Numbered from the stretch's first letter, positions 1-6,712 are shown. The stretch: 7,301 nucleotides of DNA from an uncultured Alphaproteobacteria bacterium (GCA_903905285.1 CAIVFQ010000032.1:1-7301), one strand, 5' to 3'. A program made the numbers and translations. Notes: generated from the sequence alone by a model not told the origin.

Positions 1-1
1 C

Positions 2-91
2 TGGTCTCAAAGGGTCAATGAATTTATGGAGAGGATTCTATCCCTCTTCCTAACGTGCAGTGCAGGCCGCGAAAGCAAAATACCTTCCTAA
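2..91 (+). other. possible tail of a disrupted plus-strand gene at the left edge
   Basis: An open plus-strand frame runs from the window edge to a TAA at 89-91 and contains the stretch MERILSLFLTC. The wording loosely resembles the C-terminal end of some DDE transposases, for example IS66-like ones, but the match is too short to rely on. The bases from there to 170 have no clear gene. Because this frame is open to the edge, it could be the last codons of a gene, or chance. It converges on the minus-strand gene ending at 171, and no convincing terminator was seen between them. Confidence 0.2.
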
Positions 92-170
92 AACTCTCCA
101 ATATTATCGCTGCTGCGGACTAAGACCCCTGAAAGCTTACAAATGGCAATACGAAATCTGATAACCTGGT

Positions 171-773
171 TCACCGTCTAAAAACTTTCTCAATTTTATA
201 AGGGTGATTATACTCATTTTGTGAAAAATAATTAATAATCTCATTACGCCAAACGCAAAACTTCTTAGAACCAACTGTAATCCTGAGAGATTGGTAAAAT
301 TGGTGGGCCTGTCTGAGAGAAGGTTCGCAATCTATAGAGCAAGGAACATGACTAATAAGCCCAATCCCATGGTTATATAGAGATATGTCGAGTAAAGAAA
401 ATCTCTCCACTTTTTGATTAAAATCGTCATTGTAAGTGTCAATATCACTTTCACCTATAACCTTAATTTTTTCCGAACAACATTTAGGATAACCTAACAA
501 ACACCCAAATTCAATTTCATGAGGCATATGATCATTATCAATTTTCACAAGTTTCCTCACAACTTCTAGATTATCTGCAATGTAAAGAACATCATTGTGA
601 TTGTGTACTATATGGCTCTTTAACAAGTTTTTCAGGGGGGAGTAGACCTCCGCCGGGTGATCCAGAATAACGCGAAGATTTGGTTTTATTCCAGCTATTA
701 ACAGAGCAAAATCAACCTTGGCTGAGTGTGGTAAATATGCCCACGGCATTATATCCCATAAATAAAAATTCAT
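171..773 (-). CDS. DUF483-like cysteine-rich small protein, last gene of the RiPP cassette
   Basis: This is a 200-residue soluble-looking protein with no signal peptide or membrane segment. The visible hallmarks are a GYPKCC motif (about residues 94-99, Cys98 and Cys99, with Cys91 just before) and HVPCSIDCEPS (about 142-152, His142, Cys145, Cys149). This pairing of a GYPxCC and a HxPCSxxCxPS motif matches what I recall of the DUF483 group, whose biochemical role I do not know. The spaced Cys and His residues suggest metal or Fe-S binding, or a redox role (inference). The ATG at 773 lies only 15 bases after the stop of the radical SAM gene. There is no strong Shine-Dalgarno sequence, so translation is probably coupled to that gene. 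The position implies a helper or tailoring role in peptide maturation. Existence of the gene is well supported; the family is moderately supported and the function unknown. Confidence 0.8.
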   Translation of the reverse strand: MNFYLWDIMPWAYLPHSAKVDFALLIAGIKPNLRVILDHPAEVYSPLKNLLKSHIVHNHNDVLYIADNLEVVRKLVKIDNDHMPHEIEFGCLLGYPKCCSEKIKVIGESDIDTYNDDFNQKVERFSLLDISLYNHGIGLISHVPCSIDCEPSLRQAHQFYQSLRITVGSKKFCVWRNEIINYFSQNEYNHPYKIEKVFRR

Positions 774-788
774 TGTAATTTTCGCTTA

Positions 789-2945
789 TTAAGCTTCTCG
801 GAGTACATGCGAGAAATGTTTAAGAAGTACATCTCCCATATCCGTTAGTTGACATGAAGTGAGTGTCTCAATCCCTTCTTCAAGCATACTTCTACTAGCC
901 AAATTTGTATTTTTTGCTTTCGAAGCAATTGCGGTAGGGTGATTGGACAGGTATCTCCAATATTTCTCAAGTTCATGAAACACAAAAACCCCGTGATATA
1001 AACCCGAAACAGGTCTTTTTTCATCGCGCCAAGGCGATTCTACATAGGGAAAGTCGCTTACAATTACAGGGCCATAATGTTCTAGAAGATACAATTTTTG
1101 GTGGCGGTATTCATGGATAAGTGAGTCAGCTATATCGTAAGGATCAGCTAAATCAGAACCTTGACGCATACAAACGTACAAAGCACCAGGAACGACATTA
1201 TCACTAAATGAAACAAGTTTATCAGGATGGGCTGCCGGATCACGGATAAATTGGATTACAGGGGAAATAAGTTTCATTTCTTCTAAAAGAGAAGGGTTAT
1301 AGTCTTTAATAATCTCTAACGACTCATACAAAACCTTCTTTCCTTCTTCCAAAAACATGGGGTCTTCAAAGTGAATTTTACTACCAAAAGGCAATCTTAA
1401 CCAGGGATCATCCTGGTGTACTAAGAAAGTATCATCAAGAAAGCTCAAAAAATGGTTCTCGATATGTATCAAGTAGCTTGGCTCAAAATGAACAGGTTTT
1501 TCATCTAGATCAAATAGCAACATATTTTTTTTGTTGTTGAGTGTAACTGTTGCCCAAAGGTGCACAGAAGGTAATATGGAAATTCTTCTAAAATTTTCCT
1601 CTGAGGCAGACTGTATCTTCTTTACAACCCCACTATACTCAGGCACACGTTGTGCAACGTACTCAAGTGCAGAAGAAAACTGCTGCGTGCTTTTTTCTCC
1701 CCATAAATTGTAAATCTTTTTAAAGTCAATGTTATTGTTAGAAGCTGTATTGTAATTTAAAACATCAACATCAACATCAAGGTTTTTTTTATTGGGCAAA
1801 GTAACAATTTCTTCATCGGTATTTAATAGGTGAGTCAATACTTTCTGTACATGAGGAATCAAGGTTAGCATTTCCTGGCAATAAATTGTAGGATTGTCAA
1901 AATCTTCTCCGTTAAAGCGGTGAGGCACAGAGCCTCCACCGCAAACTTCAACTACAGAACATTCCTTGCACGTGTTACATAATCCGTCAAAAGACAATAA
2001 TTTTCTGTGGAGGTGGACTTTAGGACTTAGAGAAGCTTCTAGGATTGAGTGACTGATAATATTCATCCCCAGGTGGGACTGTCCCTCCTTGGTAATTTTT
2101 AACACATCCAAATCGTGGTAAGTGCCATCTGTCTCGATACCCAGAAGGCTAACATCCCCAAAGCCAAAAAAATCAGTACCTGACTGTTGTCCTAATAAAG
2201 TTGATATCAAACTTTCAAATGTTCTAAGTTTAATGTGTGGGTAGTTGTTAATCCATAAATCAAAAGCTTCAATAAGCCAGTCACTATATATATTAGGATT
2301 TTCATCCCGCAGAGGTGGGTGGGAGTTATAGCTAGAATCAGGGAGAAGGAAATCAAGACTAGAAACACCAATACCACTAAAAAAATCCAGAAGGTCCTTT
2401 GGTTTTGTTCTTACATCAACAACAGCCAGCACGCCCGTAAAAATATCAGGATGATGCTTAAGTAAATCGTAGGCTTGTAAGGTTTTATCAAAACTTGACT
2501 TCCCCTTATGGGTAAGCCGATGAAGGTCATTGGCGCTTTTTGGACCGTCCAAGCTGATTGATATACCAATATTACCTGCACTTAACTTTTCTAATTTTTC
2601 TTTATTTAATAAAACACCATTTGTCTGTATCGTAAAATCAACCTTTGTCGAGGCAGGAACGGCTTGGCGAATCCATTCTGCTGTTTGAACAATATCATTG
2701 ACGTTCATGAGCAAAGGCTCTCCACCATGAAAGATAACTAAGCAGTTTTCTAAGTTTTTGTATTGGCAGTACTCTGCTAGCCTTTGTGAAAAGGCCCGAC
2801 GAATTGAGGCTGACATCAGAGGTGGTTGAGAACGCCACGTTTGGTCTGCATTATTAAAAACATAACAATAGTCACAATTTAAATTACAACGCGAAGCGAC
2901 TTTAAGCAAAAACGAAGTGATTCTCGGCTCAACGGATAATTGCAT
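789..2945 (-). CDS. FxsB-like radical SAM/SPASM peptide maturase fused to an HExxH (peptide beta-hydroxylase-type) domain
   Basis: This 718-residue enzyme has two domains. Residues 1 to about 360 are a radical SAM/SPASM unit: CNLNCDYC (Cys20, Cys24, Cys27) binds the SAM-cleaving 4Fe-4S cluster, FHGGEP lies at 72-77 and SLDG at 131-134. The SPASM cysteines are at 323, 326, 329, 335 and 356, for auxiliary clusters. After a linker, the C-terminal part (about 400-718) carries SLIHEYRH (His611, Glu612, His615), then WRDEKRP and GLYHGVFVFH (His651), which could give a third metal ligand. This layout is the one known for FxsB-type RiPP maturases fused to the alpha-ketoglutarate HExxH beta-hydroxylase-type domain. 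Radical SAM members of this group make crosslinks between side chains in precursor peptides. The fused domain, from family knowledge, hydroxylates side chains. The start ATG has AAGGTG about 11 bases upstream. The gene follows the small peptide by 94 bases and precedes the DUF483-like gene. The domain calls are secure; the exact chemistry is inferred. Confidence 0.9.
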   Translation of the reverse strand: MQLSVEPRITSFLLKVASRCNLNCDYCYVFNNADQTWRSQPPLMSASIRRAFSQRLAEYCQYKNLENCLVIFHGGEPLLMNVNDIVQTAEWIRQAVPASTKVDFTIQTNGVLLNKEKLEKLSAGNIGISISLDGPKSANDLHRLTHKGKSSFDKTLQAYDLLKHHPDIFTGVLAVVDVRTKPKDLLDFFSGIGVSSLDFLLPDSSYNSHPPLRDENPNIYSDWLIEAFDLWINNYPHIKLRTFESLISTLLGQQSGTDFFGFGDVSLLGIETDGTYHDLDVLKITKEGQSHLGMNIISHSILEASLSPKVHLHRKLLSFDGLCNTCKECSVVEVCGGGSVPHRFNGEDFDNPTIYCQEMLTLIPHVQKVLTHLLNTDEEIVTLPNKKNLDVDVDVLNYNTASNNNIDFKKIYNLWGEKSTQQFSSALEYVAQRVPEYSGVVKKIQSASEENFRRISILPSVHLWATVTLNNKKNMLLFDLDEKPVHFEPSYLIHIENHFLSFLDDTFLVHQDDPWLRLPFGSKIHFEDPMFLEEGKKVLYESLEIIKDYNPSLLEEMKLISPVIQFIRDPAAHPDKLVSFSDNVVPGALYVCMRQGSDLADPYDIADSLIHEYRHQKLYLLEHYGPVIVSDFPYVESPWRDEKRPVSGLYHGVFVFHELEKYWRYLSNHPTAIASKAKNTNLASRSMLEEGIETLTSCQLTDMGDVLLKHFSHVLREA

Positions 2946-2980
2946 TTTTTAAATTTCACCTTGTTTGGTAGGTAAGAAGC

Positions 2981-3016
2981 CCAACACCACCACTTAACCT
3001 CTCACAGTGGTGTTGG
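2981..3016 (-). promoter_or_regulatory. stem-loop between precursor and maturase genes
   Basis: CCAACACCAC at 2981-2990 and GTGGTGTTGG at 3007-3016 form a perfect 10-bp stem. In the minus-strand RNA, three wobble pairs can lengthen it to about 13 bp around a 10-base loop. No U-run follows in the direction of transcription, so it is not a standard Rho-independent terminator. Lying between a peptide gene and its modifying enzyme, it more likely stabilises the upstream message, marks a processing site or lowers enzyme output relative to peptide (inference). Confidence 0.7.
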
Positions 3017-3039
3017 TTAGAATCGGTTAAGTATGAAAA

Positions 3040-3231
3040 TTACGAACGATTATGCCGATGGTGCATTTTATCATAACTAGTTATTATCAAACCCGCTTTA
3101 CCATCAAGATTGTCTCTCGCTCTCTGCAACACTGGGTTTTCTATGGAACGCTGTCTCAATGCTTGCTGACCTCTGTCACGCCAATCCTTCGTTAAAGACG
3201 CCGTAGATTTTTTTAATTGTGTGGCACTCAT
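3040..3231 (-). CDS. putative RiPP precursor peptide with His/Arg-rich C-terminus
   Basis: This is a 63-residue, strongly charged peptide with no signal sequence. The N-terminal part (about 1-45) is hydrophilic and rich in Arg, Lys and Gln, as expected for a leader. The tail from Gly44 reads GKAGLIITSYDKMHHRHNRS, with Tyr53-Asp-Lys55, His57, His58, His60, Arg59 and Arg62. Tyr-X-Lys is a form seen in three-residue cyclophane sites made by radical SAM enzymes, so Tyr53/Lys55 is one candidate crosslink. The histidines and Asp54 are candidates for hydroxylation (inference). A good ribosome site, GGAG at 3240-3243, sits 8 bases before the ATG. It is the first gene of the cassette, directly before the radical SAM/HExxH enzyme, which is the usual place for a precursor. 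No Cys and no GG cleavage site are present. I do not recognise a named peptide family. The gene is well supported by position, size and ribosome site; the role as precursor is inferred. Confidence 0.75.
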   Translation of the reverse strand: MSATQLKKSTASLTKDWRDRGQQALRQRSIENPVLQRARDNLDGKAGLIITSYDKMHHRHNRS

Positions 3232-3258
3232 TATATTTTCTCCATAATAAAGGTTCTT

Positions 3259-3276
3259 GCCTATTCACGAATAGGC
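3259..3276. promoter_or_regulatory. 18-bp perfect inverted repeat upstream of the precursor gene
   Basis: GCCTATTC (3259-3266) and GAATAGGC (3269-3276) are exact inverted copies separated by AC. The element lies 27 bases upstream of the precursor ATG, outside the ribosome site. It could be an operator for a dimeric repressor or a 5' leader hairpin. I could not assign a convincing -35/-10 pair in the AT-rich bases above it. Confidence 0.5.
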
Positions 3277-3372
3277 CAGACATCACCCCAAAATAAAGTT
3301 TAAATTTTAATAATTTTCATCTGTAGATTGAAAAAGGATGCTAATCTTAGGCAGAGGAGTTATACGGAAGGG

Positions 3373-3760
3373 ATGGGTAAGAGTCGATTAAATATGCGGA
3401 TTCAGAATAATCTTCTAGGGCTATTTTATAGCTAGTACGACTGCGAGATATTCATCGGCATTATTAGATAACCCGTAAGACAGAAGCTTATTACTTTCAA
3501 AGATTACGAGCAATTATTGCTTGCCAGCTGGAGAGGGAATCCCGTGAGGTTTTTGATGGTGAAATCGAAGTTAATGAATCCTATTTTGCTGGAACACGCA
3601 AAGGGAAACGTGGTCGAGGAGCTGGTGGTAAAATCTCTGTATTTGGCTTGCTGAAACGCGGAGGTCGTTTCTATACAAAGATCATTCTAGATATTCATCA
3701 CCTTTACCTTCCATAATTGAGCGTAAATTGATTCCTGATAGCATTGTCTATTCAGATTAC
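3373..3760 (+). pseudogene. IS1595-family (ISSod11-type) transposase remnant, frameshifted
   Basis: Pieces of an IS1595-type DDE transposase occur in order on the plus strand. They start with ATG GGT AAG AGT CGA TTA (MGKSRL) at 3373, then STTARYSSALLDN, and then a long piece from about 3474 to 3713. That piece contains TEAYYFQRLR, EIEVNESYFAGTRKGKR and SVFGLLKRGGRFYTKII. The order ends with SSPLPSIIERKLIPDSIVYSDY up to about 3760 in yet another frame. At least three reading-frame changes are needed and an in-frame TAA lies at 3714-3716, so it cannot make a working transposase. The catalytic region after SDY is missing because an IS5-type fragment begins there. The expected inverted repeats were not identified. 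Family assignment is confident from the NESYFAGTRKGKRGRG and LLKRGG wording. Confidence 0.8.
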
Positions 3761-3960
3761 TCCGAGGAATTTTTGTGCAGTTTTATCACAGCCCGTTGCG
3801 ATAGCCCTATATGGCTTAAGTTTGGAGAAGAAATTATCAATGAGGTGTCGTTCTTTGTAGACATCTTTGTCATGGCTTATTGGGTTATGATGGTTTAATT
3901 TTGACGAAATGACAGTAAGACAGCCTTTTTCCTTAAGCTTCTTCCTGAATTTCAAACATT
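3752..3960 (-). pseudogene. IS5-family transposase C-terminal fragment
   Basis: A minus-strand fragment of about 67 codons reads like the last part of an IS5-family (IS427/IS1031-like) transposase. It contains VISSKLNHHNPISHDKDVY, then KERHLIDNFFSKLKPYRAIAT and KTAQKFLGVI. The final DDE glutamate region (RHLIDNFFSKLK) is present, but the N-terminal two thirds are missing. The usual hydrophobic tail after FL is also cut off by a TGA at 3752-3754. The frame opens only with TTG, so it is a relic rather than a gene. It is oriented opposite to the IS1595 remnant it touches near 3755, which suggests nested or successive insertions followed by decay. Confidence 0.75.
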
Positions 3961-4275
3961 CTAACCAAAAATGTCAAACTAATTGATTACACGACCTAAA
4001 TTCAGTTTTAGGAAATACTAAAAAAACGGCAGCCTATAAACTAGCGGATTCGCCGTCGGTATCAGTTTTCCCAGCATGTTTTTATAGAAAGAGAGAGGGA
4101 TTATCTTGAGAAAAAGAGTTCTCTTCGAAAATTGCTAAGGAAAATCAAGATTGCCAAACATAATAACCTATAAAAAATCATCTAAACTTGAATAGACTAA
4201 CTACTATTCAACACATTGGTAGTTCTCCTTCCCAAGAGATAACTCTTGAACATCTCACATGAAACTCGTACGTGG
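3956..4275. other. gene-free decayed intergenic region
   Basis: No convincing gene was found here on either strand. The region holds the terminator-like hairpin near 4020-4056. A small inverted repeat, CAAGAG/CTCTTG around ATAA, lies at 4233-4248 with no U-run on either side. A plus-strand open frame (roughly 4002-4173) lacks a start codon and family resemblance. It is probably leftover mobile-element DNA between the IS5 remnant and the duplicated arginase-like unit. Confidence 0.5.
4020..4056 (-). terminator. candidate Rho-independent terminator downstream of the arginase-like gene
   Basis: Read on the minus strand, ACGGC (4056-4052) and GCCGT (4030-4026) form a 5-bp GC-rich stem. A short inner CTA/TAG pairing may add to it, and a run of seven T residues (4026-4020) follows. 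The loop is large, so strength is uncertain. It lies about 320 bases after the stop codon at 4373 and would separate arginase-like transcription from the RiPP cassette. Confidence 0.4.
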
Positions 4276-4375
4276 TAAAATGGACAAGTCTTTGAAATTT
4301 TTTCTACGGGAGGGTTCAGCCGTATCATGGAGTTTTTATGCACAAATATTCAGAGAGTTTGATTTTTCTTAGCTA
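4276..4375. repeat. 100-bp direct repeat, copy 1 (3' flank of arginase-like gene 1)
   Basis: This block is identical to 6613-6712 except for one base (T at 4289, C at 6626). Its last three bases, CTA, are the TAG stop codon of the arginase-like gene on the minus strand. The repeat is therefore the shared 3' flank of the two gene copies. It contains a weak TACGG/CCGTA stem-loop but no U-run in the direction of transcription. Confidence 0.95.
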
Positions 4376-6406
4376 GACAGCGTTATCCACAATACCAAGT
4401 TTCCTACATTTTTGTATAACATAAGGCACCATCGTTGACCAATACTCGGACGGGTAGAAACTAGCCGATATCCCTATACAAACATCTATAATACGTTTTT
4501 CTAGTTGCTGTTTTTCTAACGCCTGAAAGACTCTATCAGCTATTGCTTTTTGTTCTTTAACATTAGCATTATGAGTTCTCCTGAGGTCTCTTTCCCAGTT
4601 TCCATCTCCATCAAAACGGTCATTAAAAAAATCCATATCAATATGCAGTAATATTGGCAAATCATCCGGTAATCTAGTCAGCCACACATCCTCATCAGAT
4701 GTTACAACATAACTCGAGCTACTACCTAGAATATCCCAAGGTTTTTGATCTAAATGGATTTCCAGCCTATTAGATATAGGAGACAAAACATCATCTCTGC
4801 CAAGAGAAGTAACTATTTTAAATGTTTCTCCACCGTTTGGACGAAAGCTTAAATGCCTAACGTGAATTTTATCAACCTTATGGATAAGAGGTGTTAATAT
4901 GCTCCCTTTTCCAATAGAACCACTTAGGATTGCTTCTTCGATAGTCTCAGGCTTCATAAAAGAAACATGTTTTCCAGTTATATAATCAACCAGTTCACCA
5001 TCTAAGCGTTTACCAATGCGTGGAGACATCATATCCTTATGATCGTCAAGATGTAATAATATAAGTTCTTTAGGTACAGAGCCGAGTCTTTGAAAACAAC
5101 GACTCCATGACAATGGCATCCACTGATCTTCAATGGCCAATAATCCGCCTTTTAAAAAGCGGTGAGCAAAAGATATATCTCTAATACGGGTTCCTCTCTC
5201 CCACCAGGTAAGGCCTTCTCGAATTTCAGGATCAAGCTGATAACACCCATAAGGGGAAGCTGGCCTCTCTAACAAAACTTCCCATTCATTGTCTCGATAA
5301 GTAGCAGTAGGTAGCTGGTCAGAAAAATAGTCTTCAAGGATATCTCTTCTTCTTATAGGGTCTTTCGGTAAGCGTTCTTTTGGTAAATAAAGACGAATAT
5401 CAGGTATTGGCGCGTCAGGTATTATAGAAGAGAGTTTTTCTCTAAATTTTCTATCTATTTTGAATGTTTCCAGAATTGACTGATCTATATAAATGGCTTT
5501 TATTGTAGGGTGCCCCTCATATACAGCTTTACTTAAGCGGTGGACTCCATCAACTATTATGTTAAAATTGGTCAAGATAACAGGTTGTTCTAGGTTTGCT
5601 AAATGAACTCTCTTAAGATGGACAGGATCTTCAAGAAGATGCTTGAGGTTTGATGAGGGTTTTGCACCAGTGTCTCCCCAGGTATCAAAACTCAAAAAAT
5701 TACTTAAACTTTCAACCGGAAGGTCAGACACTGGGAGTGTGTTTTTTGATACCCACTCTAAAATTAAATCTACGTTGTAAGTTCCCCTCGCATCTGTAAA
5801 AGTAGCGCGTGGTTTTAGTTCTCTCTGATCAAAGTCTGCTCTACCTAAGATATGATGTGAAAAGTGGACCAGCTTCTCCCAGTCTTCCAAACGAAGAGTC
5901 TCTAAAAGATGACGGTATAGGGGGGATTCTTTTTCTGCATGGATGTTGACAACTACCTGACTTACAACTATAATTAATCTCTTTAACAGAGTTACATTAT
6001 GACTACACGCCTTCATCACTACTGTTAATGGCTCATTACCATCAACGATGTCCCCAACTTGGAATTGATTTCCGTTGTTGAACTTCTTCCAGCTCAGTCC
6101 ATCTGTTGCCGCAATAACCGCTATATGACTTGCAAACCCTCTATCCCTTTCTACTGCCTGCCAGCAGTTGGGCTGATCATAACCAAAGTAAAAGTCATTG
6201 ATGATATCCAGCTTATCATTATAAAACGCACGGGTTTTTATAACCGACTCCAAGATAATATAGCGTTCTTCATCGGTTGCTAAGCGGGAAGAAAAGCCAT
6301 ATTTCCCAGCGAGCGTGGCACTGATCTCGCGAGTTAGACCTTCATAAACCCTAATACTCTTATTTAACGCCGCTTCATCTCTTTTTTCTCTATCATGCAC
6401 AACCAA
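4373..6406 (-). CDS. UPF0489/OspR-like peptide arginase-type protein with a ParB/sulfiredoxin-like region (copy 1)
   Basis: This is a 677-residue multidomain protein. The C-terminal part (about 440-675) has the arginase-fold metal motifs LHLDDHKDM (Asp454, His456, Asp458) and LHIDMDFF (Asp590, Asp592). It also has a conserved CIGISASFYPSEYWSTMVP stretch. This fits UPF0489 proteins, which include OspR, a peptide arginase that turns arginine in a RiPP precursor into ornithine. The middle (about 270-310) has TNFNIIVDGVHRLSKA, matching the DGxHR pocket of ParB/sulfiredoxin-fold domains. I do not recognise the N-terminal 250 residues. The protein is much longer than a minimal arginase. The start shown is TTG at 6406 with no clear ribosome site; no in-frame ATG lies between it and the upstream stop at 6431-6433. 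The true N-terminus may be the out-of-frame signal-peptide frame (6546-6364), split off by an indel. A paralogue lies immediately upstream. The arginase-like fold is likely; peptide arginine as substrate is inferred. Confidence 0.8.
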   Translation of the reverse strand: MVVHDREKRDEAALNKSIRVYEGLTREISATLAGKYGFSSRLATDEERYIILESVIKTRAFYNDKLDIINDFYFGYDQPNCWQAVERDRGFASHIAVIAATDGLSWKKFNNGNQFQVGDIVDGNEPLTVVMKACSHNVTLLKRLIIVVSQVVVNIHAEKESPLYRHLLETLRLEDWEKLVHFSHHILGRADFDQRELKPRATFTDARGTYNVDLILEWVSKNTLPVSDLPVESLSNFLSFDTWGDTGAKPSSNLKHLLEDPVHLKRVHLANLEQPVILTNFNIIVDGVHRLSKAVYEGHPTIKAIYIDQSILETFKIDRKFREKLSSIIPDAPIPDIRLYLPKERLPKDPIRRRDILEDYFSDQLPTATYRDNEWEVLLERPASPYGCYQLDPEIREGLTWWERGTRIRDISFAHRFLKGGLLAIEDQWMPLSWSRCFQRLGSVPKELILLHLDDHKDMMSPRIGKRLDGELVDYITGKHVSFMKPETIEEAILSGSIGKGSILTPLIHKVDKIHVRHLSFRPNGGETFKIVTSLGRDDVLSPISNRLEIHLDQKPWDILGSSSSYVVTSDEDVWLTRLPDDLPILLHIDMDFFNDRFDGDGNWERDLRRTHNANVKEQKAIADRVFQALEKQQLEKRIIDVCIGISASFYPSEYWSTMVPYVIQKCRKLGIVDNAV
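4842..4961. repeat. 120-bp block identical to the second arginase-like copy (copy 1)
   Basis: All 120 bases equal 7182-7301 and encode about residues 483-522, from FMKPETIEEAI to HVRHLSFR. The coding sequence just below 4842 differs at many sites between the copies. The identity is open-ended on the right because the window stops there. The abrupt edge points to gene conversion or unequal recombination. Confidence 0.95.
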
Positions 6407-6546
6407 ACCAAGGCGCCCATGTCTCTTGGTTTATTGGGAGATGACTCCGTGAAGACCTCTTCCATAGCCCAAGAGGTGGATAGAGATTGAAACAAAAAAC
6501 TGATAAGGACTATAAGGCTCAGAGTGAGTTGAATGGGGAAAGACAT
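6364..6546 (-). pseudogene. signal-peptide frame overlapping and out of frame with the arginase-like gene; likely its detached N-terminus
   Basis: A 60-codon frame starts at ATG 6546, with AGG five bases upstream (GGCAGGTTTCT). It encodes a typical hydrophobic export signal: MSFPIQ, then LTLSLIVLISFLFQ, then a likely cleavage site after SWA (residue 27). MEEVFTESSPNKPRDMGALV follows. It overlaps the TTG start of the 677-residue protein by 43 bases in another frame and ends soon after, at 6364. Adding one base in this overlap would fuse the signal to the arginase-like protein, giving roughly 725 residues. Candidate sites are the TTT run near 6406 and the A6 run near 6384. Likely explanations are a real frameshift mutation, a sequencing error, or slippage at the A run. 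It could also be a separate small secreted peptide, which I think is less likely. Confidence 0.55.
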
Positions 6547-6612
6547 AGAAACCTGCCAAATTAAAAAAAAATGCTGATAAGTTGGGACAAAATATACAAT
6601 AAGATGATCCAA

Positions 6613-6712
6613 TAAAATGGACAAGCCTTTGAAATTTTTTCTACGGGAGGGTTCAGCCGTATCATGGAGTTTTTATGCACAAATATTCAGAGAGTTTGAT
6701 TTTTCTTAGCTA
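6613..6712. repeat. 100-bp direct repeat, copy 2 (3' flank of arginase-like gene 2)
   Basis: This is the second copy of the 4276-4375 block, 2337 bases away, with a single mismatch. It again begins (minus strand) with the TAG stop of an arginase-like gene. Below 6613 the sequence diverges at once from the flank of copy 1 and leads into the signal-peptide frame of gene 1. The repeat spacing therefore gives the size of the duplicated unit. Confidence 0.95.

Noticed and set aside
1531..1713. Plus-strand 60-codon open frame
   Set aside because: It lies wholly inside the radical SAM/HExxH gene on the opposite strand and shows no family wording or ribosome site of its own.
4002..4173. Plus-strand basic open frame ending RKIKIAKHNNL
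   Set aside because: It has no start codon or ribosome site, overlaps the terminator-like hairpin and matches no family I recognise; probably decayed mobile DNA.
4233..4248. CAAGAG/CTCTTG small hairpin as a terminator
   Set aside because: The stem is only six base pairs, is AT-containing and is not followed by a T-run in either direction.
4250..4330. Resemblance to a group II intron domain V (CTCGTACG and TCAGCCGTAT pieces)
   Set aside because: The paired stem, the AAAG-type bulge order and an intron-encoded protein are all missing on both strands.
6059..6283. Plus-strand 74-codon open frame
   Set aside because: It is antisense to the well-supported arginase-like gene and has no recognisable motif.
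4276..6712. Two-copy 100-bp repeat as a CRISPR or transposon end
   Set aside because: The copies are direct, not inverted, and 2.3 kb apart with gene paralogues between them, so tandem gene duplication explains them.
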